This document shows positions 35,553 through 47,284 of a DNA stretch of 64,000 nt, piece by piece (position 1 is the first letter of the stretch; each line of letters starts with the position of its first letter). The notes beneath the pieces were generated by a model. It did not search any database. It was given only the letters and a program-made list of their open reading frames with translations, and was not told the origin of the DNA. The stretch is from Hemicordylus capensis (Eukaryota; Chordata; Lepidosauria; Squamata; Cordylidae). The position numbers were made by a program, and so were the translations under genes. The DNA is taken from contig NC_069662.1 in assembly GCF_027244095.1 (NCBI RefSeq), forward strand, positions 54,212,001-54,276,000, in the 5' to 3' direction.

Positions 35553-35929
35553 GTCCTCAGTTTCTGTAACTTTACTGATGGGGTAGAGAATGAAGAGAAG
35601 GAGAGGCAACTATTATGCTTTGTGATTCTCCAAGCAGAATACATTTTGGAGCTCCTGTGTCTGTAAACGTTGACTGCTGCGTGCAGAAGGAACTTTTGTA
35701 TTATAGTGTGCTGCTTATGAAATGCCCCTTTTAAGGGAAAAAAAATCTAGTGCTTAATTTCGAGATAAGCTGATGCAAGTCATCTTATCTAAAAACACCC
35801 CCTTGTGATCTGGAAGGTTTTCCTTTCCCCCTTTATCTTTCTTCTATTTCTTCAGAGTAGCAACTCTGTTGCTACTCGGTGGTGACAGTGTCCCTGAGCA
35901 AGTACAGCATGTGCCTTTCCCGCACCTCG

Positions 35930-36212
35930 CTTATTCTGACTTCATATGCTCTGCGACTGAGCTCCGGCGGCATCCCAAACAGACTACGGGGCTGCGTCTG
36001 AAAAAACCCAGTCCACATAACCACGTGATGGTTGGCCCGTTTTGCTGCTGCATGAGGGAGGAGGAGTTCTGGGTGGTATTTCCCGCGGCAAACCAGCCCC
36101 TTTTGTTCTTTGCGCTCCTCCAAGGCGGAGGTGCTGGAGTTACATGTCCCGATGGGGAATGGACGGACCCTCCTAGCGCTGGGGCTGGAGTTGGACGTGT
36201 CAGAGGCAAGTG
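35930..36212. other. GC-rich segment, possible promoter or first exon
   Basis: It has a moderate CpG content with CACGTG at 36022-36027 and GCGG/CGCGG motifs. Two + strand frames are open to a GCAAGT at 36207. It could be the 5' end of the unidentified gene that stops at 53092. This is inference only. Confidence 0.2.
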
Positions 36213-36469
36213 ATGTGCCATGCTGGGATAGGTGCTGGGTTGGTTTCTGTTCCATTATTTGCGTAGGTTTTCTTCTTTTTCCTCTGCCAATCTCTTCCCT
36301 AAACATGCGCCAGTGGCGGGGGAGGTTTCCTTCTCAAAACAAAACCAGCTCCCAATTACTTGATGCTTTTGGAGGTGTTGCAAATAGATTAAAGGATTTT
36401 TATTGCTTGGATAAGCCAATTGATTTTAAACCATTTCGGGATAAGTTTATGAATAAGCTTACTCTTGGT

Positions 36470-37520
36470 TAAATTTTCTTCCGTTTCAGTCCTTTATTTT
36501 ACATCCTGATATAGTTAAGAAGGCTAATAGGAATTTGACTGTGTTTGAAGAATTAATATTAAAGGCTTCAGAAGATTCTAAGGGCATTATTTCTAGATTA
36601 TACAACATTTTAATAATTCAATCATCTGATCCATTAATTGGCCTTAAGCTGGCCTGGGAAAATGACCTACCACAAACTATTAGCAACTCACAATGGAATT
36701 GAATACTGAAATGGAAGCCAGTGTTTTCTACCTCTTCCCAAATTAGAGAGAATTTTGCTAAGCTCTTTCACAGGTGGTATTTGCATTTTAAATTTTTATT
36801 GGCTTTTGCAATAGCTTTACATTCAAATTACATCCATTTATTTAATTAGGTAAATATTGACTTCCTGCTTACCTATCTGCGCAGTTCACATTAACTATAC
36901 ATATAAACCATTGCTATAATAATTCAAATTTCACAGGTGGTATTTGACCTCTCTAGATTATCCCACATCAATAAGAGTTTGTCCCCATTATGTTGGAATG
37001 GCTGTGGTAATAGGGGTACATACTTCCATTTATGCTGGTCCTGTCCCAGTATTTTCTGCTTTTGGACAGAGGTCTTTTTAGAAATGGGTAAAATTACACA
37101 ACAGAAGTTAGATATGAATGAGACCAGCATTAGCTCTATTAAAGGTATTTTCGGGAGTTAATTTGGCATTATCATCTAAGGATCTTATAGTTTTTATGTT
37201 AACTGCAGCTAGATTATCTAATACACAACAATGGAAACATAAAACTATGTCTTTGACATCTTGGTACCAATCTATGTGGCACAGTGCCATATCTGAAAAA
37301 TTGACTCATATTATTCGTCTTCAAACAGGTCAAACTAATTCTAATGATATATTTTTTTTAAATGGTCAGATTTTATTCTGTTCACAAATCAAGATAATTT
37401 TAGTCTTTCTCCTCAATCTAATTATTTACATAACTGGAAGGATGGTTAATGGATGTCTTTATGTATCAGTCTTACTATTTATGTTTATGTATTGTCTTAT
37501 TAAAAAATAAGAAATAAAAA
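36470..37520 (+). mobile_element. L1 LINE, ORF2 C-terminal part and 3' end
   Basis: Reading shows SQIRENFAKLFHRWYLT, then PLCWNGCGNRGTYFHLCW and FWTEVFLEMGKIT, the C-terminal blocks of L1 ORF2, followed by TTAAAAAATAAGAAATAAAA. Several frame breaks are present. A second retroposed piece is nested inside. Confidence 0.8.
36784..36928 (-). mobile_element. Retroposed insert nested in the L1, 145 bp
   Basis: It is flanked by an exact 18-base duplication TTTCACAGGTGGTATTTG at 36766-36783 and 36929-36946, typical of L1-type integration. In reverse it ends AATAAAAATTTAAAATG, a short A-rich tail. Confidence 0.85.
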
Positions 37521-37681
37521 ACCCACTAGGGTACTGCCTGCACAAGGTAATTACTACAAAATAATCACCATCCCTTGGGTTCTCCTATGGCTGGTTCTCT
37601 AAATACTAGAGTTTGTGAACCCACAGCAACAGCTTTGCTTTGAAGTAATAAATCGGGAGTAGCCAGCACTCCAATGCAATC

Positions 37682-37722
<41 letters not shown>
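37682..37722. repeat. CA microsatellite
   Basis: About 20 uninterrupted CA repeats. The flanks 37521-38560 show no feature that I can support. Confidence 0.95.
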
Positions 37723-37723
<1 letters not shown>

Positions 37724-38562
37724 ATTTTTCATGGATATTTACCCCTACTTTCTCTAACCAGAAACTTCATCAAGTGAAAAATAAATAGTTAGGATGTGTT
37801 GTGTTGGTGAAAGCTGTATACGGCTTGGGTGTAATCTGTCTGGAACGCAAAAGGTTTTATGCCAAGGACCTGCACACAACACATTCCCAAATCCCAATTC
37901 CAGATTTGTGAAAGCAGGCTGTGGTAGAGCATATGAACTCTGCACCTACTCAGAGGCACTGGTTTTTCCTTTATTATGTCTCATATTCTATAGCTGAAGC
38001 CCCTCCTCACCACCGCCAATTTCTGCCTCAAAATGAGCTCTGACCTGCATTTGACATTACTCGGGCACATCATGAATATGAAAGGAGGATTGACATGTGT
38101 TTAATAGATAAGTTGTTGTTTTTTACACAACACAATCTAAATTAGGTATATTAATCTGGAGTGGGTTGGTGGCAGATGGTTGAAAGATTGGCGTTTGCAG
38201 CAGGACCCTATTAATTAACCATTGGGTCCTGCTCATGTAGATATATCCTTATCACGAAAGGAAAACAGAATTCCCTCCATATCAGGGAATTGTTCAGATG
38301 CTACATCTGAGGGTCTGACTCCTCTGAGTTTTTATTCCTGTGGGCTACAAGGCCTCCCATTATCCCAGGGTGACAGCAGGGTTAACTTGAACCTGCACCT
38401 GCACTTGTTGAGGCTTATCTTGGGAATCCATTTTCAGTGTTAGAGCTCAGTTCTGGAGCATCTGAAAGAAGAACGAGAGAGGTGTGAGGGAGCATGTGCA
38501 GAGTGTCTTCCTCTCAGACTAAGGTGGGGGTGGGATTTAGGTTTTGTCAAGTCAGTGTAAAA

Positions 38563-39318
38563 TACTGCCTGATATGTGCATCTCTAGGCAGTGCACAGAG
38601 TAGGGATGTGCACAAAGATCTTCAGCGCTGGCGGGGGTAGCGCTTTAAGGGGGGGACGAGGGTGTACTCACCCCTCTCGCCGCATTCCCCCTGCTGGTGC
38701 GCTGTCGGTTTTAAGCCCCTCGGGGCAGCAGCGTTCCTCCCTGCCACCCCGTTTCTGCCATCGGCCAGAAGTGGCCGGAAGTCGCGAGTGCACGTGCGCC
38801 CGTTGTGTGTGCCCGCGCGCCCCTCTGCCGTGTGCGTGCGTGCACGACGGGCGCATGCGCACTCACAACTTCTGGCCACTTCCGGCCGATGGCAGAAACG
38901 GGGCTGAGTACACCCTCCCCCACCCTTAAAGCACTACCCCCGCCGGCGCCGAAACGCCGAAACGGCCCCGAATCCGAAACGTTTCGGAGGCCTTTACAAT
39001 GGCCTCTGAAACATTTCGGGCACATGCCTAGCACAGAGTTAAAACACAACAAATGTAAAACAGAATAAAAACAGTTAAATTTCAGAAGATAAATTAAAAA
39101 AACTCACAGGATAAAAACAAATTAAATAATTTTAAAATTATTTTCCATTAAAAGCCTGAGAAAACAGGTGCATCTCTGTTTCCTAAAAGCAAGCAGAGAA
39201 GATGCTCTTAATTCAACAGGGAGCATTACCACAGAAAAGGCCCGATCCCGAATTGCCACCAAACAAGCCGGTGGCAACCATAACCGGACCTCCCCAGATG
39301 ATCTTAATAGGCGGTCAG
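38563..39318 (-). mobile_element. L2-type LINE 3' end, copy A, split by a hAT element
   Basis: CTGCCTGATATGTGCATCTC with AGGCAGTGCACA at the left, and AAAAGCCTGAGAAAACAGGT plus GGACCTCCCCAGATGATCTT at the right, match the L2 3' regions at 1.75 and 39.5 kb. The hAT element 38601-39030 interrupts it. Confidence 0.75.
38601..39030. mobile_element. CpG-rich hAT element, 430 bp
   Basis: It starts TAGGGATGTGCACAAAG and ends GGGCACATGCCTA. A perfect 8-base duplication GCACAGAG flanks it at 38593-38600 and 39031-39038. Mirrored TCTGCCATCGGCCAGAAGT-type blocks form long arms. The CpG count is far above the surroundings. Confidence 0.92.
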
Positions 39319-40605
39319 GTTTGTTTGTTTGTTTGTTTGTTTGTTTATTATTTTATTTAGTGCATTTATATACCGTCCTATACAATAAGTCCCTGGGCAG
39401 TTCACAATATAAAAACCATTAAAACATTAACATAATTAAAACAATTTAAAAGACAAGAAAAACTCTAAAAACTGAAACTTTAAAACTATAAACTAAAAGC
39501 CTGACTAATCAGGTATGTTTTGGGTTCCTTAAAAACATTCAGAGAAGAGGTTACTCTAATTTCATTAGCAAGCAAGTTCCAGAGTCCCGGGGCAACTTTA
39601 GAAAAGGCCCAGTTTCGAGTTGCCAACAACTGAGCTGGTGGCAACCTCAACTGGACCTCCCCAGATGATCTTGAGAGGCAGTGGGGTTGTTGAAGAAGAA
39701 TTCTCTTAAATAGAGAGACAAAGAAAGTGATCTCTTAAACACCCTGGACCTAAGCCATTCAGGGCTTTATAGGTAATGACCAGCACTTTGTATTTTGCTC
39801 GGAAACATTGGCAGCCAATGCAATTCTTTCAGAATCAGTGTTATATGGTCCCTAGTCAAACCTAGAGGTTACCAGCATATGCACCACTGTTTTATGGTCA
39901 TTTATCTCCAGAAATGGGCATGGATGATATATCAGCCAAAGGTGATAAAAAGCACTCCTGGCCACTGCCTCAGCCTGAGAAATCAGAGTTTGGGATCCAG
40001 GAGCACTCCCAAGCTATGTAGCTGATCCTTCAGGGGAGAACATTGAGAACAGGCAGATCTAAACCACCTCTCAGGTCCTGACCCCCCACAGTCAGTACCT
40101 CCATCTTATTTGGATTCAGCTTCAGTTTGTTATGCCTCATCCAGCTCATTACCGCCTCCAGGCAAGCATTTAGGAACGTTATGCCATTTGCTGATGAAGC
40201 TGATATGGAGAAAGATTTGGGTGTCCTCAGCATATTGATAACACCCTGCACCAAATCTCCTGATGATCTCTCCCAGTAGTTTAATGTAGCTGTTAAAGAG
40301 CATTAGAGGCAGTATAGAGCCTTGTGAAACTCCATACAGTAATTCTCGCTTTACAGAACAACAGCCTCCAAGTGACACCATCTGGAATCTATCTGAAAGG
40401 TAGGAACAGAACCATTGTGGAACAGTGCCACCTAATCCCACCTCCCTCAGGCGACCCAGAAGGATACCATGGTCACTGGTATTGAAAGCTGCTGAGAGAG
40501 CCAAAAGAATCAGCAGAGTTGTACTCCCTCTGTCAGTTGAAGATCATCCATCAGGCTGACCAAGGCAGTCTCAACCCAAGCCTGCCTGAAAGCCTGTTTT
40601 GAAAT
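39319..40605 (-). mobile_element. L2-type LINE, copy B, RT to 3' end
   Basis: Reverse reading gives [66 protein letters not shown], all L2 RT blocks. A TTTG run and a TTTATATACCG-type tail mark its 3' end at 39319-39440, inside copy A. The frame is broken. Confidence 0.85.
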
Positions 40606-41360
40606 GTTCTTCCTCAATGAGTTCCTAATAAATGGGGAGAAATAAATGATATCAGGAATGGCTTAAGACATGGCTGCACAGAGCCCATTAACTATGTATG
40701 GTGGCAAGAGCCAGGACAAGGCACAACTAGGGTGGTAGGGGCCTCTGGGTTTCACCGAGAGCCCCCGTTTCTCTTATGGTGGTTTTTGGAGTCCTTCCTT
40801 TCTGCCTACACTCATAGCCTGATACAGCACCTGGAGTCTTATGAGAGCCCCTCTTAGCCAACAGTCTACTTAGCCAAGTATCTCCTGTGTGGAGTAGCAG
40901 GAAGAAATGCAAGGAGCAACAGGCCTTAAAACACAACCGTTACAGCATAAATGATGAAGCTTTGCAGAACTCCACCCCCAGCTACTCTCTCAAAACTGTA
41001 TGAGCTCCAAACTAGACTTGTAAAAGAATATTCTCCAACACATTTAATAGCATGGGTGGAATCATTCTCCAGAATATTCTCTCCTATGCCAAATAATCCA
41101 GGAGAATATTCTTTGCATAAAACAGCCACCAAATTCCACTTTGAGCACTCTTTCCAATCCTGGTCTTAAAAGATAGGGTTTTTAAATCTGCATTGGATAG
41201 TTGTGTCCAGGAATTCTTTCTGACACCTGTGGCAATGGCAGTCCCTATGCGTGTTGTGACCAGGGCAGCTGTCTTGCTCACCTACCACTTGTCCCAGGTC
41301 AGACAGTGGTCCACTAGAGCCTTGATCACCCTCCTAGTTTTGCTGCCTGCTTGGGACTGG

Positions 41361-41362
41361 CT

Positions 41363-41431
<69 letters not shown>

Positions 41432-41441
41432 GTGTGTGTGT
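41361..41441. repeat. Compound GT and GA microsatellite
   Basis: A GT run (41361-41387), a GA run (41387-41429) and a short TG run follow one another. The surrounding 40606-42520 has no supported gene. Confidence 0.95.
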
Positions 41442-42529
41442 TGTTGAGCATCTGAAAGGCCACAACTGTGAGCTTGGTGGGTCACAACTGTGTAGGTTTG
41501 AATGAAGGGATGGGCACTTCCAGACTGGATCACTGGCCTTCTTTCTTCCACTCCTGCCATGCATAGGGAGTAGCGCTACAACTTTTAATTGATTAGATTA
41601 ATCAGTCAAAATGATGCCTCCAATTTAATTAGGCAACAGATTTGTATATATAATTAACATTAGTCTTAACAATTGCAGATAGCATGCACCACCTTAAAAG
41701 AGGCATGCTCCTTTTTCTCTTGTGTGGGAAGGAATATCTCCTTCCCATCATCTTAGACTATGTCTCCTATGACACAAAAACAAAGAATAAATTCCTGAAA
41801 ATTATTAAGTGGAACTAGTTGAGATTCCTGCCCAGAACAAGACCAGATCTCTGTGAATGGTGTACCTCTCATGTGTGGAGTCAGGCTGGTGCAGACATTT
41901 CACTCATTAAGAGGAGTTTGAGTGAAATGAGTGATCTACAATGTATCATTGTCATTCCTCCTATATCTCAGTTGATATTCCTTGGTGAATTATTTGTTGG
42001 TTGAGTCCCACGTTGAGGGTATTTCTCTTTTCTTTGGACCTCACTTCTCTCAAGCAGAGCGAGAACAAAAGGAAGAGGGTTATTGCTGCAGGACGCTTTC
42101 CAAATTAGACCCTAAAACGGGGTCAGGATGTATCTCTGAAGTGTGCTTCCACACTTTCTGTGTTGTGGCACTGCAGTCCCGACGCTGACCGCAGGGTACC
42201 ATTCATATGTCGGATGCCTTGCTTTGAATTTAATCACTGTGATTTAGTGCTATGGCGTCATTTTTCCAGTGCAAAAAAGGTGACTTTTCCCCAGGTTGTT
42301 AGTTTTCGTGAGACTGCTCCCCCTGCAGGTTTTACGTTTTGACTGCGATTTGCCTGAATGAGGCATTTAGCTGCTTTTAAGCAGATAATCTGGAAAGCAC
42401 CTGGGAGAACTTTGTGTGTGTAGAATTCACCAAAAACACCAAGCTCATGAGAATATACAGTACTTGGTTCTGCCATTTCAAACCAACTTGTGGGCCAGCT
42501 TGGGGGGTATACTTGTAAAGGGGAACCCA

Positions 42530-42840
42530 GCGATAAGAGTTCACACACTGTTATTAATGTATGGAGTTCACTACTATGGCATATGGGTCACTAGCTTGGA
42601 TTAGTTTAAGAAGCAATTAATAATCTCAATGAGTTGATGAAGAACCATTTAGAAGTTAGAAGCCATGATAGCTAAATGGAACTTCTACTTTCAGGAGCAG
42701 TCTGAATAGCAAGTCTGTGGTTTTAATGTCCTGCTGGTGGGCTTTCATGAATCATCTGGCTGACCACTGTTGGAAACAGGATGCTGAACTACAGTAGATG
42801 CATCTATGCCATCCAGCAAAGCAATTCTTACATTTTTGTT
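42530..42840 (+). mobile_element. CR1 LINE 3' end, decayed
   Basis: ATAGCTAAATGGAACTTCTA, TCTGGCTGACCACTGTTGG and AACAGGATGCTGAACTA match the 3' part of the CR1 at 50839-52250. Confidence 0.65.
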
Positions 42841-43799
42841 AAGATGATGAAAATGGTCTCTTTATCATTTTGCCACCTGCCTCTCTACCTAGCAGGTGGT
42901 CTACAGTTCCAAATTACAGAAAATTTAAACTAAAATCCAATTTTCAGATGCAAAACAAAAACACTTAAAGCAGAAGTAACACCAGTGTCCCTGCCTTAGC
43001 CTCTACTATTCAGCACCCCCAGTTTCCTCCCCACGTTTCTGAGATTTCACTAGGTACTAGACGCACCTTTCAAGCCCATCATTACAGCCTTGAGGACTAT
43101 AGATCTTCTTTTAGAAGAAAACGTCTCAGGACGTTGAATTTCTGTCAAAATACTGGGCTTGTGCAATGCAACAGTAGATTCAGATAGCACATAGAGTTCT
43201 GGCAGTGGAGCAGTTGGCCTGCTGGATCCAAAAACAGCTTTGATTTAATGCCTCATATGACCTCTGTAGCACAAGGTGGAGCTGAATTGCAGTAAATCCA
43301 GTCGTGCAAGCAAAGCATATCTGATATGTGTGCCCAAGCACACCCACATCTATGCCATGTTCCAGGCAGGATTGAAGCTCATCTTCCATCCCCACCCCGA
43401 GAGAAGAGGTTTGTGTAAATCTTCTAATACAGGTTTCCCAACCTTTTTTAAAACAAGCATACCCGTTCTGGTTGCAGACCTTCAATTCAGGTACCCTGTA
43501 GAGATTGTGTATGTGTGGTTGTGTAGATTCAGGGGCATAACTATAATAGGGCAAGGGGAGACAGTTGTCTGGGGGCCCACTGCCTTGGGGGGTGGCCCAG
43601 AGGCAAGTCACATGACTGACTCCCGCAGCTGCGCACCCGCCCAGGCTTCCTTCAGTTGTCTTCATCCTCCGAAATTGATGTGAGTGTTAAGACCTGGAGC
43701 TACCAGAACAGCAAGTCTTTCTCTTAGTACCATTAAATGCCTTGCATCGTCCACAATTTACAAAACCTTTTAAAAATAATTTAGGATGATGTTCTATTA

Positions 43800-44700
43800 A
43801 TGAGGATGAGGATGAGGATGAGGATGAGGATGATGATGATGATGAAAGAACAAGTCAAGAACCGAGCAGAAAAATGGAAAAATAAGCCCCTGCATGGTCA
43901 ATATTTGCACAATATAAGTGGAAAATCAGACATCACCAAGACCTGGCAATGGCTTAAGAATGGCAACTTGAAGAAAGAAACAGAGGGTTTAATACTGGCT
44001 GCACAAGAACAGGCTCTAAGAACAAATGCAATAAGAGCAGAAGTAGAAAAGTCAACAACAAACAGCAAGTGCCGCCTTTGTAAAGAAGCAGATGAAACAG
44101 TGGACCACCTAATCAGCTGTTGTAAAAAGATCGCACAGACTGACTACAAACAAAGGCATGACAAGGTAGCAGGGATGATACACTGGAACATCTGCAAAAA
44201 ATACAAGCTACCTGTAGCCAAAAATTGGTGGGACCATAAAATTGAAAACATTGAAGAAAATGAAGATGTAAAAATATTATGGGACTTCCGACTACAAACA
44301 GACAAACATCTGCCACACAATACACCAGATATCACTGTAGTCGAGAAGAAAGAAAAACAAGTCAAAATAATTGACATAGCAATACCAGGGGATAGCAGAA
44401 TATTAGAAAAAGAAATAGAAAAAAATCACCAAATACAAAGATCTACAAATTGAAATTGAAAGGCTGTGGCAGAAAAAGACCAAAATAATCCCAGTGGTAA
44501 TTGGCGCCCTGGGTGCAGTTCCAAAAGACCTTGAAGAGCACCTCAACACCATAGGGGCCACAGAAATCACCATCAGCCAATTACAAAAAGCAGCTTTACT
44601 GGGAACAGCCTATATTCTGCGACGATATCTATAACAATTGACAATAAAATTCTGGCATCCCAGGTCCTTGGGAAGGACTTGATGTCTGGATAAAACAAAC
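43800..44700 (+). mobile_element. R4/Dong-type LINE, zinc finger and restriction-like endonuclease part
   Basis: One open frame of 217 codons runs to 44450. It contains CRLC...H...C (KCRLCKEADETVDHLISCC) and an endonuclease core with KILWDF, TDKHLPHNTPDI and IIDIAIPGD. This is the C-terminal layout of R4-clade LINEs. The frame ends early and homologous sequence continues to about 44640. Its upstream edge is a GATGAG repeat at 43800-43843. Confidence 0.85.
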
Positions 44701-44734
44701 CAGTCAATAACACCTGTCTGACTGTGTAAACAAG

Positions 44735-44990
44735 AAATAATTCAATTTCTATACCACCCTTCCAAAAATGTCTCAGGGCGGTTTACACAGAGAAATAATA
44801 AATAAATAAGATGGCTCCCTGTCCCCAAAGGGCTCACATTCTAAAAAGAAACACAAGAAGCAACAGTCACTGGAGGTACTGTGCTGAGGGTGGATAGGGC
44901 CAGTTACTCTCCCCCTGCTGCTAAATAAAGAATCACCACGGTAAAAGGTGCCTCTTTGCCCAGTTAGCAGGGGATAATAGCCACATGTGC
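44735..44990 (-). mobile_element. L2-group LINE 3' end
   Basis: TTCTATACCACCCTTCC, CTCAGGGCGGTTTACACAG and AATAAATAAATAAGATGG are the reverse of a common squamate L2/CR1-group 3' region, as also seen at 14045. Confidence 0.65.
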
Positions 44991-45164
44991 CTATTGTGGC
45001 ACATAGGTGTTATATATACAGTATATGTTTGTGTGTGTGTGTATAATTTTACTATGCTTTTTGTTACCACTATTCAGCTTCAGTGGGGGAGGGCATTTTA
45101 AAATCTTGTCTCTGGGCCCACTACAACTTTGCTACGCCCCTGTGTAGATTGATTGATTGATAGA

Positions 45165-45690
45165 CTTCTCAAGGGAGCTTGGTCTTCGCATAATGTGTCT
45201 GAAGTATGATAGTTTGTCATTTGTGCCTCGAGTGAAAATTCTGGATTGATTTGTTCTATGACCCATCTTGCTTCTTCAAAGTCGAACTTTCACATCCATA
45301 GAGTGTCACGGGGCAAACCTTTGTCCAAACGATTCTAATCTTTGTAGATGTAGACATGTCATGGCATCTAAATATCTTTTCCAAGGCCTTGATTGCAAGC
45401 CTACCAAGTGCTAGTCTGCGGTGTATTTCTTGACTGCTGGATCCTTTACTGTTGACAGTCGATCCTAAAAGGCAGAAGCTATCCACCACTTCAGTGTGTT
45501 CATTGTCAATTCTGAGGCTGGTTGCTGTACTCGTTGTCATTGGTTTAGTCTTCTTTACATTTAATTGTAGTCCCATTTTTTTCACTGTGCTCCTTGACTT
45601 CCATTACTAGAGCTTGCAGATCATCCGCATTCTTAGCTATCAGAGTGGTGTCATCAGTGTAGCGCAGGTTATTGTGTATCTATGCACACA
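45165..45690 (-). mobile_element. BovB (RTE) LINE, RT fragment
   Basis: Reverse reading includes LIAKNADDLQALVMEVKEH, FCLLGSTVNSKGSSSQEI, RRLALGRLAIKALEKI and VTLYGCES, matching BovB RT blocks. A single open stretch of about 109 codons survives. BovB is frequent in squamates and known for horizontal transfer. Confidence 0.88.
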
Positions 45691-45697
45691 CAAATTT

Positions 45698-45883
45698 AAA
45701 TGCTACAGTTATGAGACAGGCTACTCCAGTCACTGCCTTACATCCAGACTACGTTACTCAAGAGTACTCCTACTGAAATTAATAAACTTGTCCCACTAAT
45801 TTCAACAAGACTGCTGATGACTAACTTTAGCCACTGGATGTAAGCCTGTGGCTGGAGTCGCCTGTCTCATAACTGTAGCATTT
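45698..45883. mobile_element. Foldback element with 50-base arms
   Basis: AAATGCTACAGTTATGAGAC at 45698 is mirrored by GTCTCATAACTGTAGCATTT ending at 45883, and TTACATCCAG is mirrored by CTGGATGTAA. The arms differ at only a few sites. It abuts the BovB fragment. Confidence 0.85.
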
Positions 45884-46641
45884 GCACTTGGTGCTAATTT
45901 TCTGTCAGTCAGGCTGAGGGAAGGAGTATGCTGAGCTTTAGCACGTAGCCAGCCAGTCAGAAGCACAGGAGGAGAGTCTTCACCCTCCTCCCTCCCCTTC
46001 TACAATAGATACATCGCTGAGAACATCTTGGCTTCAAGCCAGCAGTCATCAGAAGGGGAACAAATAGTGTGGCAGGAGGTCTCTGCATACCCCCAAGAGC
46101 CCTCCAAGTACCACTAGGGGTACTAGTATCCCCTGTTGGGAACCCCTGTTCTAATATACTCAGAGCTCTTTTTTTATCCATATCCAGGTTTCCATCTGTA
46201 CCAGACAGAGGCCCTTTCCACAGCAAGTCTTGACTCTGCACAGCTACAAATGCCAAAAATTAGCCAATCACTATATTGGCTTCAATAACTGGTCTAGTCG
46301 CTTCATCATGGTAAGGATGACCTGTTGTTTTCACTGTCATTTCAGTGAAAATAAGCTTTCATACTAAGTCTGCAGGTATTCGTCATTTAAGCGTCATGAC
46401 TTCCCTCCATGGGTAGGTGAGAGAGCAAACCAGTAGCTCATTGTGTGCTGAGCGTAGACAAAAGTCTGCCAATTACTAATCACTCTTATAAATAAATGGT
46501 CTGGGAATTCACAGCCTTGAAGAAGTGATGAACTAGTTTGATCTAATATATAAGCAGCTGTCTACTGTAAATGTATTGGGTCTACATGTGTGGACTGGCT
46601 CTGGTAGCCAGCTCTTAATAGTTGCCCCCTTGCTCCCCTAG
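45884..46641. other. Gene-free stretch, no named feature
   Basis: Nothing beyond short shadow frames is seen. Sequence near 46130 (GGGAACCCCTG) resembles one end of the 25908-type hAT element. Confidence 0.4.
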
Positions 46642-46737
46642 GGATGTCTGCTTGCCCAGCTGCCAACAGAGCCCAGAAGCTTGCAGCACAACGAGCACTC
46701 TCGGACGCATTTCAAAAGATCCTGCTTGTTGTTCTAG
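46642..46737 (+). CDS. Candidate internal exon of the unidentified gene ending at 53092
   Basis: A 96-base open segment follows a strong acceptor (pyrimidine tract then CCCTAG) and precedes GCAAGG, a GC-type donor. In phase 1 in and out it reads GMSACPAANRAQKLAAQR then ALSDAFQKILLVVL, helix-forming in character. Joined by phase it runs into the 52268 exon, restoring a glutamate codon. I infer the link from phase and splice signals only. A GC donor is rare, so the exon may be a chance match. Confidence 0.33.
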   Translation, partial: GCLLAQLPTEPRSLQHNEHSRTHFKRSCLLF

Positions 46738-47284
46738 GCAAGGCCTTTTCCTTTTTAAAATAAACACACATATTTTAAATCCTACTTCCATCCCACTCTT
46801 ACATGGGGTTCCAAGTGGTTTCCATCCACAGGACGGAAAAGATCCTCACCTGCTTAGCTGAGTTTCTCCCCAACCATTTTCTGAGTCCTAGGTGGAAGGG
46901 CAGAGACACAAGTTCCTGGCTTTAAAGCTTGGGATCTTCTCCAAGGATGGTGGGGATTGTGGAGGAGGCGACTCGCCATCCAGAAATGCATGGTGATGAA
47001 GGCCAAGGGCAGCAAATTGTGGGCTAAGGCATTCTTAATCCCGATGGGATGGCTCCCCCATGAGGCAAGGTGAGGTGACAGCCTCAGGTGGCACTTATAC
47101 CATAGGGTGGCAAGTGTAGGCACCCTGCCCCCCTGCAGGTGTAGTCTCATCTGCCTGCTACCACCGCCTCCCACCAGCTCTTCTACACTCTGCCAGCCTC
47201 CCTTTATATGTCCTCTTGTTTATCCTGGCCCCACTCCTGATGCAGACAGTGGTCTCTACCTCTTCTCCATTGCCCAGCTGCCTT

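Larger units (their letters stand above)
43530..45142. mobile_element. CAGGGGC-type hAT element filled by LINE insertions
   Basis: The ends (CAGGGGCATAACTATAATAG, TTTGCTACGCCCCTG) and inner sequence match the 332-bp twin at 12485-12816. A perfect duplication TGTAGATT flanks it (43522-43529, 45143-45150). About 1.3 kb, 43713-45045, is foreign: an R4 LINE and an L2-type 3' end. Confidence 0.88.

Noticed and set aside
37682-37722. Tandem repeats considered as CRISPR-like arrays
   Set aside because: These and the other arrays are simple dinucleotide or minisatellite repeats without spacers, in a vertebrate genome.
38591-39068. Arginine/histidine-rich open frames on both strands
   Set aside because: They arise from the CpG-rich foldback interior of a hAT element with defined ends and target duplication.
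43800-44450. 217-codon frame as a host gene
   Set aside because: The CRLC zinc finger and IDIAIP endonuclease core are those of an R4 LINE, and the frame begins in a GATGAG repeat.
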